A stretch of 35,348 nucleotides of DNA. Source: an uncultured Pelagibacteraceae bacterium (GTDB lineage Bacteria > Pseudomonadota > Alphaproteobacteria > Pelagibacterales > Pelagibacteraceae). The stretch is from the NCBI GenBank assembly GCA_902523495.1, contig CABYZU010000009.1:1-35348 (forward strand), in the 5' to 3' direction. This document shows positions 29,265 to 35,348 of this stretch, piece by piece (positions within the stretch are counted from its first letter, which is position 1; every line of letters begins with the position of its first letter). A program made the position numbers and the translations under genes. Under the pieces are notes generated by a model that worked only from the letters and a program-made list of their open reading frames with translations, had not been told where the DNA came from and made no database searches.

Positions 29265-29997
29265 ATATCAAATATTAATCGAATATGTAGGTACAAATTT
29301 TAGAGGATGGCAAGTTCAAAAAAAAGGAAAAACTATCCAGGGGATTATTCAAGATAAGATTTCAAAACTTTTAAAAGAGGAAGTAGTATTATTTGGGTCC
29401 GGTAGAACTGATACTGGTGTACATGCAATTGAACAATCTGCTCATTTTGATTGTAAAAAAAAAATAGTTAATAACGGTAAATTTTTAAAATCAATAAATT
29501 ATTTTCTGAATGAGAAAAAGATTGCAATTTTAAAAATTAGAAAAAGAAGTAATAAATTTCACGCAAGATTTTCAGTTAAGATGAGAATATATAAATATAT
29601 AATTATTAACCGTTTTAGTGGACCAGTTTTAGAAAAAAATAGAGGTTGGCATATTATGAAAGAACTTGATGTTGATACAATGAGAAAAGGTGCAAAAAAA
29701 CTCGAAGGGACAATAGATTTTTCAACATTTAGAGCATCAACCTGTAGAGCCAAGAGTCCAATTAAAACAATGAAATTAGTTAAAATTATTTCTTCAAAAA
29801 ATAAAATTATTATAGAATTTAGATCACAATCATTTTTACAAAAACAAGTTCGATCAATGGTTGGATGTTTAAAATATCTTGGGGAAAAAAAGTGGTCATT
29901 AAAAAAATTTGATGATATAATCAAATCGAAAAAAAGAATACTATGTGCTCCCCCAGCACCTCCGGAGGGTTTATTTTTGTCAAGAATTATTTACTAA
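29257..29997 (+). CDS. truA: tRNA pseudouridine(38-40) synthase
   Basis: Converts uridines 38-40 of the anticodon stem-loop to pseudouridine. At 246 residues it is normal. The N-terminal EYVGTNFRGWQVQ (9-21) and the catalytic motif GSGRTDTGVHA with Asp52 are present, as are the RSFLQKQVRSMVG-type helix (here RSQSFLQKQVRSMVG) and the C-terminal APPEGLFL. It overlaps fmt by 8 bases, forming def-fmt-truA. The 3' end overlaps the convergent SET gene by 11 bases. Confidence 0.96.
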   Translation: MFRYQILIEYVGTNFRGWQVQKKGKTIQGIIQDKISKLLKEEVVLFGSGRTDTGVHAIEQSAHFDCKKKIVNNGKFLKSINYFLNEKKIAILKIRKRSNKFHARFSVKMRIYKYIIINRFSGPVLEKNRGWHIMKELDVDTMRKGAKKLEGTIDFSTFRASTCRAKSPIKTMKLVKIISSKNKIIIEFRSQSFLQKQVRSMVGCLKYLGEKKWSLKKFDDIIKSKKRILCAPPAPPEGLFLSRIIY

Positions 29998-30469
29998 TTT
30001 TTTTTTTATTAGCCATAGAGTATCTTTTATTAATTCTCCATCTAGACTCTGCTCTAACAATATAACCACAACAATTTTTAGATTTGCATTTGCAAGGAAA
30101 TTGTTTGTAGTCCTCATCATAACCAAAACCATAATCACATGTGAATTCCTCCCCTTTCTTGATATTCTTTATTGCTGTAACCCAGACTTTAAGACCTTTG
30201 CCCTCATAATCACAGTTATTATCACATGAGTGATTAATTAAACCAGCAGTATTCCAAGAAAAATCTCCATCCAGAGTATACTTTTTATTCAATGTAAATA
30301 AATAAATTGGTTTTTTATTATCAAACTTGCAGGAGTCATCAACTTGTTTATTTGTAATAATTTTACCAATATAATTTATTATTTTAGTACCTTCTTTAAT
30401 ATCACACGCCGCATAAAGACCTCTCCCTTTATTATCGATTTTAGATTTTTTGATTTTATATAATTTCAT
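29987..30469 (-). CDS. SET-domain protein (putative lysine methyltransferase)
   Basis: A 160-residue, essentially stand-alone SET domain. Visible are the SAM-binding GRGLYA (15-20), the core NHSCDNNC (79-86), EEFTCDYGF (107-115, with the catalytic-type Tyr113), and a post-SET zinc motif C126-x-C128-x4-C133, which with a Cys of the core completes the site in the eukaryotic family. There is no signal peptide. Eukaryotic relatives methylate histone lysines; bacterial substrates are mostly unknown, with ribosomal or nucleoid proteins as possible targets. It lies 29 bases after the HDAC-like gene on the same strand. The family call is strong; the substrate is open. Confidence 0.87.
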   Translation of the reverse strand: MKLYKIKKSKIDNKGRGLYAACDIKEGTKIINYIGKIITNKQVDDSCKFDNKKPIYLFTLNKKYTLDGDFSWNTAGLINHSCDNNCDYEGKGLKVWVTAIKNIKKGEEFTCDYGFGYDEDYKQFPCKCKSKNCCGYIVRAESRWRINKRYSMANKKKISK

Positions 30470-30498
30470 TTAGATGATTTATAATGATTAAATTTTAA

Positions 30499-31422
30499 TC
30501 AACTAAATTCGATTAAAGCGTTGACATGTTCATTCGCACTTTCAGCTAAAGCGTTTAAATCATAACCACCCTCAAGTATAGATATAACTTTTCCATTAGT
30601 AAACTGATTCGTAGCGACCAAAGTTCTTTTAGTGATCTCATAGAAATCTTTTGAGCATAATTGAAACTGAGCTAAAGGGTCATCTTTATGAGCATCAAAT
30701 CCGGCTGAAAATATTAAAAAATCAGGTTTATATTTAATTAGTCTTTCTAAAACTTTATCAAATGCATTAAAATATTGTTCTGAATTTGTGCCTGCTGGCA
30801 AAGGTATATTTAGTGAATTATTAAAGTCACCTTTATCTTTTTCAGTTCCTCCTCCAGGATAGAAAGGATGTTGATGAGTTGAAATATATAATGAATTTTT
30901 ATTATCACGCATGACGTCGTAATTCCCATTACCCCAGTGTACATCAAAGTCTACACATGCAACCTTTTTATATTTATATTTACTAATTAAATAGTTCGTT
31001 GCTATACCTGCGTTTGAAATACAGCAAAATCCCATAGCCTTATTCTTTTCAGCGTGATGTCCGGGCGGCCTTGCCAAACAAAAAGCATTATGAAATTGCT
31101 TACTTTCAATTCCATCGATTGCTTTTATTGTTGAACCTGCGGCATCAAAAACTGCTTTTTTACTTTCCGGTGATACAACTGTATCGCCATCTAAGAATTT
31201 TAGACCTTTTTGAGGAAAAGAGTTTTTTAAATCCTCAATATAGTTTTTTGAATGTGTCATCAACAATATATCCTCAGGTACTTTACTTGGCTTGTCCCAG
31301 ATTAAATCCCTCCTTTTGCTTAACTTTTCTTTTATAGCAATTACCCTTTTAGGTTGTTCAGGATGACCATCCCCTGTGTTATGTTTCTCATAGGAATCTG
31401 AATTTATAATTGCAGTTTTCAT
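30499..31422 (-). CDS. HDAC-like deacetylase (class II type, acetoin utilisation superfamily)
   Basis: A 307-residue arginase-fold amidohydrolase. Motifs are HPEQPKR (20-26), RPPGHHAE (118-125, His122/His123 as the general base pair), DFDVHWGNG (158-166, Zn ligands Asp160 and His162), SAGFDAHKDDP (239-249, ligand Asp243) and EGGYDL (284-289, transition-state Tyr287). All catalytic residues are present. The common HHGNGT is HWGNGN here; the changed His is not a metal ligand. Bacterial members deacetylate acetyl-lysine, acetylpolyamines or other amides; the substrate is undetermined. It overlaps dapE by 4 bases (ATGA) and lies 29 bases before the SET gene. Confidence 0.92.
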   Translation of the reverse strand: MKTAIINSDSYEKHNTGDGHPEQPKRVIAIKEKLSKRRDLIWDKPSKVPEDILLMTHSKNYIEDLKNSFPQKGLKFLDGDTVVSPESKKAVFDAAGSTIKAIDGIESKQFHNAFCLARPPGHHAEKNKAMGFCCISNAGIATNYLISKYKYKKVACVDFDVHWGNGNYDVMRDNKNSLYISTHQHPFYPGGGTEKDKGDFNNSLNIPLPAGTNSEQYFNAFDKVLERLIKYKPDFLIFSAGFDAHKDDPLAQFQLCSKDFYEITKRTLVATNQFTNGKVISILEGGYDLNALAESANEHVNALIEFS

Positions 31423-32576
31423 TTAAAGTAATTTTGTAAAATTTTTTCATAAATGTTTGTTAAATTTTTTAAATCTTTAAGAGATACAGCCTCATCTACT
31501 TTATGCATAGTTTTACCTACTAAACCAAACTCTAAACCAGGGGCAATCTTTTTAATAAATCTCAAGTCTGAAGTCCCACCGGTAGTTGATAATTTAGGTT
31601 TTATTTTGGTAACTTTTTTTATGATATTCTGAACCATAAATGTTGTCTTATTTGGTTTAGTTAGAAAAGCTTCACCAGAAACTTTGTAATCAATTTTAAA
31701 TTTTGATTTATTTTTAGTATTAATTTTAACAATAATCTTATTCAGTTTTTTCATTAAAGATTTTGAAGAATATTTGTTATTAAATCTTATATTAAATGTT
31801 GCTTCAGCTTTAGCTGGGATAACGTTGTCTGCATTATTATCAATCTTTATTTTTGTTACCTCCAGGTTTGTCGGTTGAAAATCTTTTGTTCCTTTATCAA
31901 ATTTAATATCTTTTAATAGTTTTAAAATTTTTACAATTATAGTTGAGGGATTATTTGCCCTATGAGGATAAGCAACATGTCCTTGAAGACCAAATATAGT
32001 TAATTTACCAGTTAGGCTCCCTCTACGACCGATTTTTATCATTTCTCCTAATCTATTCGGGTTTGTTGGTTCACCAACTAGACAAAAATTAATTCTCTCT
32101 TTTCTTTTTTTTAAATATTCTACAACTTTTTTTGTACCATTTATTGCATCACCTTCCTCATCACCTGTAATCAATAAACTAATTGATCCATTAAATTTTT
32201 TATTTTTTAATAAGAAAATACTTGTAGCTGAAACAAATGCTGCAATTGAACTTTTCATATCATTAGCACCTCTTCCGATTAAATACCCTTTTTTTACAGA
32301 TGGCTTAAAAGGATTTATTGTCCAATCATTCATATTTCCTGGGGGCACGACATCTAAGTGACCTGCGTAACATAAATTTGGTTCTTTAGTTCCAAATCTT
32401 GCATATAAATTTTTAACAGGTGGAGAACCTTTTTCTTTAAATTTTAATATTTTTGTTTTAAACCCTAGTATTTTTAATTTTTTTTCTAAAAATTTCATCA
32501 CTCCAGCATCAACAGGAGTGACAGAAGGAAATTTGATTAGCTCTTTAGCTAATTTTAACTCATTTAAAGTTTTCAT
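31419..32576 (-). CDS. dapE: Succinyl-diaminopimelate desuccinylase
   Basis: Cleaves N-succinyl-LL-diaminopimelate in lysine and peptidoglycan precursor synthesis; M20 family, two zinc ions. At 385 residues it is family length. Zinc ligands and catalytic residues are His73 and Asp75 (AGHLDVVPPG), Asp106 (GRGANDMKSS), the catalytic Glu140 and ligand Glu141 (TGDEEGD), Glu169 (VGEPT), and a C-terminal His in GKTMHKVDE. STTGGTSDLRF supports DapE over other M20 peptidases, as does dapD two bases upstream. Confidence 0.96.
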   Translation of the reverse strand: MKTLNELKLAKELIKFPSVTPVDAGVMKFLEKKLKILGFKTKILKFKEKGSPPVKNLYARFGTKEPNLCYAGHLDVVPPGNMNDWTINPFKPSVKKGYLIGRGANDMKSSIAAFVSATSIFLLKNKKFNGSISLLITGDEEGDAINGTKKVVEYLKKRKERINFCLVGEPTNPNRLGEMIKIGRRGSLTGKLTIFGLQGHVAYPHRANNPSTIIVKILKLLKDIKFDKGTKDFQPTNLEVTKIKIDNNADNVIPAKAEATFNIRFNNKYSSKSLMKKLNKIIVKINTKNKSKFKIDYKVSGEAFLTKPNKTTFMVQNIIKKVTKIKPKLSTTGGTSDLRFIKKIAPGLEFGLVGKTMHKVDEAVSLKDLKNLTNIYEKILQNYFK

Positions 32577-32578
32577 TA

Positions 32579-33406
32579 TTAATCTCTTAAGAGGTCGTTT
32601 ATAGATGTTTTAGATCTTGTTTTTTCATCTACCTGTTTAATTATTACTGCACAATACAAAGATGGTGCAGATGAATTATTTCTATCCGGTAATGAACCTG
32701 GAACCACAACTGAATAAGGTGGTATTTTGCCATAACTGATTTCACCAGTTTTTCTATCAACTATTTTTGTAGATTGACCAATATACATTCCCATACTTAA
32801 AACTGAGCCCTCACCTACAATTACTCCCTCAACTACCTCAGACATTGCTCCTAAAAAAACATTATCCTCAATTATAGTTGGCAATGCTTGAGCAGGTTCT
32901 AAGACACCTCCAACCCCAGAACCAGCTGATATGTGACAATTCTTTCCAATCTGACAGCAGCTGCCTGCTCTTGCAAAAGTGTCAATCATCGTTCCCTCAT
33001 CAATGTATGCGCCTATATTTACATAGCATGGCATTAGGACAGCATTTTTACCAATGAAAGATCCTTTTCTTACAGGTGAATTAGGTACCATTCTGAAACC
33101 CGCTTTTTCATGATTTTCTTTTGACCATCCCGCAGTTTTACCTTTTAACAAATGCGATTTATCATACCAACTGCTATATGGACCATTTAAATTCTCCATA
33201 GGATAAATTCGAAAACTTAACATAATTGCTTTCTTTAAATGTTGACGAGTAATCCATTTACCATTTACTTTTTCAGCCACTCGAGATTTACCACTATCTA
33301 AATCACTTATAACTTGATTAATAGCATCTTTTAATGATTTATCTGAATTTTGATTTACTTGATCTTTATTTTCCCAGGCATCGTTTATAATTTTTTCTAA
33401 AGACAT
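32579..33406 (-). CDS. dapD: 2,3,4,5-Tetrahydropyridine-2,6-dicarboxylate N-succinyltransferase
   Basis: Succinylates tetrahydrodipicolinate in the diaminopimelate pathway. At 275 residues it matches the family (274-284). The N-terminal helical domain is followed by a left-handed beta-helix with hexapeptide repeats (roughly 105-235, for example NCHISAGSGVGG and EVVEGVIVGEGSVLSMG). RMVPNSPVRKGSFIG and MPCYVNIGAYIDEGTMIDTF are family hallmarks. Two bases separate it from dapE and three from the HAD gene, in an operon with argB. Confidence 0.97.
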   Translation of the reverse strand: MSLEKIINDAWENKDQVNQNSDKSLKDAINQVISDLDSGKSRVAEKVNGKWITRQHLKKAIMLSFRIYPMENLNGPYSSWYDKSHLLKGKTAGWSKENHEKAGFRMVPNSPVRKGSFIGKNAVLMPCYVNIGAYIDEGTMIDTFARAGSCCQIGKNCHISAGSGVGGVLEPAQALPTIIEDNVFLGAMSEVVEGVIVGEGSVLSMGMYIGQSTKIVDRKTGEISYGKIPPYSVVVPGSLPDRNNSSAPSLYCAVIIKQVDEKTRSKTSINDLLRD

Positions 33407-33409
33407 AAT

Positions 33410-34102
33410 TTACTGACTTTTTAATAACCTTATTTCCTTGAGAAATAAAGACAGATTTTCAATTTTGTGAGAGATATAATCTTTATCAGAATCCATTTTG
33501 CCAAAATGCTCATTATTAACTAACCAAACAGTTACACATCCTCGTTCATAACCAATGCTCAAGTTTTTTGCTATATCCTCTATATAAATGGTTTCTTTTG
33601 GATTTATTCCAAATTTCCGAACCATCAAATCAAAAGTTTTTGCCTCAGGTTTAGGAACGTATCCTGCGTCTTTAATATCAAAAATTTTATCCCTGCCAAA
33701 AAGATCATAAATACCCAGATGTGTTAAAATATTTTTAGCATGCTCAGCACTACCATTTGTAAAAATAAATTTTTTCATATCTAAATTTTCGAGTTCATTT
33801 CTCATAATTCTATCCTCTTTCATGAATGAAAGATCTATTGTATGAACATATCTTAGGAATTCTTCAGGTGGTATATCATGATGTATCATTAGTCCATTTA
33901 AACTTGTATTATATTTATAAAAATAATTAGTTTGTAATTTTTTTGCTTCTTCCAAACTTATTTTTAATCTTTCAGATATAAACATTGTCATTCTTTTAGA
34001 TACTTGACCAAATACTTTTTCAAGCGAATAGTTGTTATGTTTTCCGTAACAAACTCCATCAAGGTCTAGCAAAAGATACTTCATTTTTCCAAAATTTTTC
34101 AT
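33410..34102 (-). CDS. HAD-superfamily hydrolase, pyrimidine 5'-nucleotidase-like
   Basis: A 230-residue HAD phosphatase with motif I LLLDLDGVCY (nucleophile Asp13, acid Asp15), motif II FTNGS (Thr115), motif III Lys151 (VPKPEAKTF) and motif IV IYIEDIAKN (Glu175, Asp176). The helical cap after motif I, and its position between argB and dapD, match the SDT1-like pyrimidine 5'-nucleotidases found in alphaproteobacterial genomes at this locus. Motif I reads DLDGV rather than the DLDNTLY usual in that family, so the substrate assignment is tentative. An in-frame Met at codon 7 is an alternative start. It overlaps argB by 4 bases. Confidence 0.82.
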   Translation of the reverse strand: MKNFGKMKYLLLDLDGVCYGKHNNYSLEKVFGQVSKRMTMFISERLKISLEEAKKLQTNYFYKYNTSLNGLMIHHDIPPEEFLRYVHTIDLSFMKEDRIMRNELENLDMKKFIFTNGSAEHAKNILTHLGIYDLFGRDKIFDIKDAGYVPKPEAKTFDLMVRKFGINPKETIYIEDIAKNLSIGYERGCVTVWLVNNEHFGKMDSDKDYISHKIENLSLFLKEIRLLKSQ

Positions 34103-34947
34103 TTTCTAATTAGAGTTCCAGATCCCTTATCAGAAAAGATTTCGAATAATACGGAGTGTTTTTTTCTTCCATCAATAATTCCAACTGCAGTAACTCCATT
34201 ATTAACTGCGTCTAGACAAGTATTTATTTTAGGAATCATACCTTCAGTAATAGTATTGTTTTGTATCATCTTTAAAATTTCTGAGGAGGTGATTTCCTCA
34301 ATCAGTTTTTTTTCCTTATCTAAAACTCCATTTACATTTGTCATTAAAAGAAGTCTTCTAGATTTCAATGATTTAGCAATAGCACCAGCTGCTGTGTCAC
34401 CATTAATATTATATGTGCTATTATTAAGATCTAAGCCTAATGGTGAAATTATAGGAACCTGGTTCATATTAATTACTTCCTCAATAATATTATTATTTAT
34501 TTCTTTTGGTATTCCTACATAACCAAGTTCTTTGGCTTCAGGGATCACTGTGATAATATTATTCTTCTTTGTGTGTATTGAGACAGCATTAGTTCCGTGT
34601 TTCTTTAAAGAATTAACAATATCATTATTAAAATCAATTAATACATTTTCGACAATACTTATTATATTCTCATCAGTTACTCTTAAACCTCTAATAAACT
34701 TTGATTGAATATTTGATTTATCTAATTCTCTTTTAATTCTTGGGCCTCCTCCGTGCACAACTGCAATAGAGATACCTAAGTTATTTAGTATTTTTATGTC
34801 TGAAATAAAGTTATCAAAAATATTTCTGTCTATAAAAACATTTCCCCCATATTTGATAACAATTAAGTCATTTTTATATTTTTCTATGTATTTGGAAACC
34901 TCATTTATTGGAGGTCCATCTTTGGGAAGTATCTGTTTTAAATCCAT
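34099..34947 (-). CDS. argB: Acetylglutamate kinase
   Basis: Phosphorylates N-acetylglutamate, the second step of arginine synthesis and often the feedback-controlled one. At 282 residues, of the amino acid kinase fold, it has IKYGGNV (31-37, Lys32), VVHGGGPRI (63-71) and NGDTAAGAIA (182-191), and ends with FEIFSDKGSGTLI. The N-terminal helix before residue 25 (about 20 residues) is of the type associated with arginine-sensitive hexameric enzymes, though this cannot be settled here. It lies 30 bases after yidC with no engB between, and overlaps the HAD gene by 4 bases. Confidence 0.96.
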   Translation of the reverse strand: MDLKQILPKDGPPINEVSKYIEKYKNDLIVIKYGGNVFIDRNIFDNFISDIKILNNLGISIAVVHGGGPRIKRELDKSNIQSKFIRGLRVTDENIISIVENVLIDFNNDIVNSLKKHGTNAVSIHTKKNNIITVIPEAKELGYVGIPKEINNNIIEEVINMNQVPIISPLGLDLNNSTYNINGDTAAGAIAKSLKSRRLLLMTNVNGVLDKEKKLIEEITSSEILKMIQNNTITEGMIPKINTCLDAVNNGVTAVGIIDGRKKHSVLFEIFSDKGSGTLIRK

Positions 34948-34977
34948 TTATCTAATGTTTAGAAGTAATTCAAAATT

Positions 34978-35348
34978 TTAAGTAACAGTTTTAACCGTTG
35001 TTCTTTTCATGATGAACAATTGTTGGGCCATAGTCAAAATGTTATTTACTGTCCAATAAATTACCAGTCCACTTGGGAATGGTGCAAGTATCACAGTTAA
35101 AAAGAGTGGAAAAAACATAAATATTTTTGCTTGCATTGGATCTGTTGGAGCAGGATTTAATTTTTGTTGCACCCACATCGATACTCCCATTGCAACGGGC
35201 CAAGCACCAATCATTAAAAATGAAGGTACATCGTAAGGAAGTAGACCAAATAAATTAAATATACTTGTAGGGTCTCTTTCACTCAAATCATGTATCCAGC
35301 CGTAAAATGGCATATGTCTCATTTCTATTGTTACGAATAAAACTTTAT
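34978..35348 (-). CDS. yidC: Membrane protein insertase YidC, C-terminal part, cut by window edge
   Basis: Inserts and folds inner membrane proteins, alone or with SecYEG. Only the last 122 complete residues are in the window. The frame stays open to the right edge: upstream of the first in-window Met it reads KVLFVTIE, and [20 protein letters not shown] is the conserved family segment, so that Met is internal and the true start is outside. Hydrophobic segments include [20 protein letters not shown] and [15 protein letters not shown], then the family motif [15 protein letters not shown]. It heads the argB-HAD-dapD-dapE run on the same strand. Confidence 0.95.
   Translation of the reverse strand, partial: KVLFVTIEMRHMPFYGWIHDLSERDPTSIFNLFGLLPYDVPSFLMIGAWPVAMGVSMWVQQKLNPAPTDPMQAKIFMFFPLFLTVILAPFPSGLVIYWTVNNILTMAQQLFIMKRTTVKTVT

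Noticed and set aside
29559-29924. 121-residue frame on the - strand inside truA
   Set aside because: Shadow of truA, which has full family motifs; the antisense frame shows no domain and reflects low stop density on the opposite strand.

Overview
This window looks like chromosomal core sequence of a streamlined marine alphaproteobacterium, most likely of the SAR11 (Pelagibacterales) type. The reasons are very AT-rich DNA, Lys/Asn/Ile/Phe-rich proteins, almost no intergenic DNA (the longest gene-free stretch is about 114 bases, so no gap exceeds 300 bases), and alphaproteobacterial gene clusters: bolA / J-domain gene / cobS / cobT, argB / HAD / dapD / dapE, and a RegB-type redox kinase. The lineage is inferred from these traits; no database search was possible. 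I see no IS element, phage gene, integrase, CRISPR array or plasmid function.

Layout. 1-3810: 3' part of gltB (glutamate synthase large subunit), cut by the left edge. 3803-4549 (-): ABHD10-like alpha/beta hydrolase. 4592-12343 (+): a GT4 glycosyltransferase running without a gap into the classical translation cluster thrS-infC-rpmI-rplT-pheS-pheT. 12351-14156 (+): lepA. 14146-17094: a small sugar cassette (GT61 on -, Gfo/Idh/MocA oxidoreductase and GT17 on +). 17098-17187: tRNA-Ser(GGA). 17302-20640 (+): gyrB followed by a RegB/PrrB-like sensor kinase. 20637-23931 (-): J-domain protein, cobS, cobT, divergent from bolA (23948-24208, +). 24188-25802 (-): aroK-aroB (shikimate pathway). 25860-27783 (+): a 59-residue membrane protein, missing from a 60-residue ORF cut-off, and a 589-residue exported protein of unknown function. 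27807-29997 (+): def-fmt-truA (initiator Met-tRNA formylation, deformylation, tRNA pseudouridylation). 29987-35348 (-): the run yidC (partial), argB, HAD hydrolase, dapD, dapE, HDAC-like deacetylase, SET-domain methyltransferase.

How genes work together. thrS, infC, rpmI, rplT, pheS, pheT, lepA, def, fmt, truA and tRNA-Ser serve translation; aroB/aroK, dapD/dapE, argB and gltB serve amino-acid synthesis; GT4, GT61, GT17 and the oxidoreductase probably shape a surface glycan.

Most of the window is ordinary core genome. The parts that deserve a second look are: the J-protein/CobS/CobT/BolA neighbourhood with no CobN in view; the HDAC-like and SET-domain genes side by side; a RegB-like kinase whose H-box has Ser where Glu is expected; the 59-residue membrane protein overlapping the unknown exported protein; and a striking architecture in which all five convergent gene pairs overlap at their 3' ends and four tandem pairs abut with zero spacing in the same frame.
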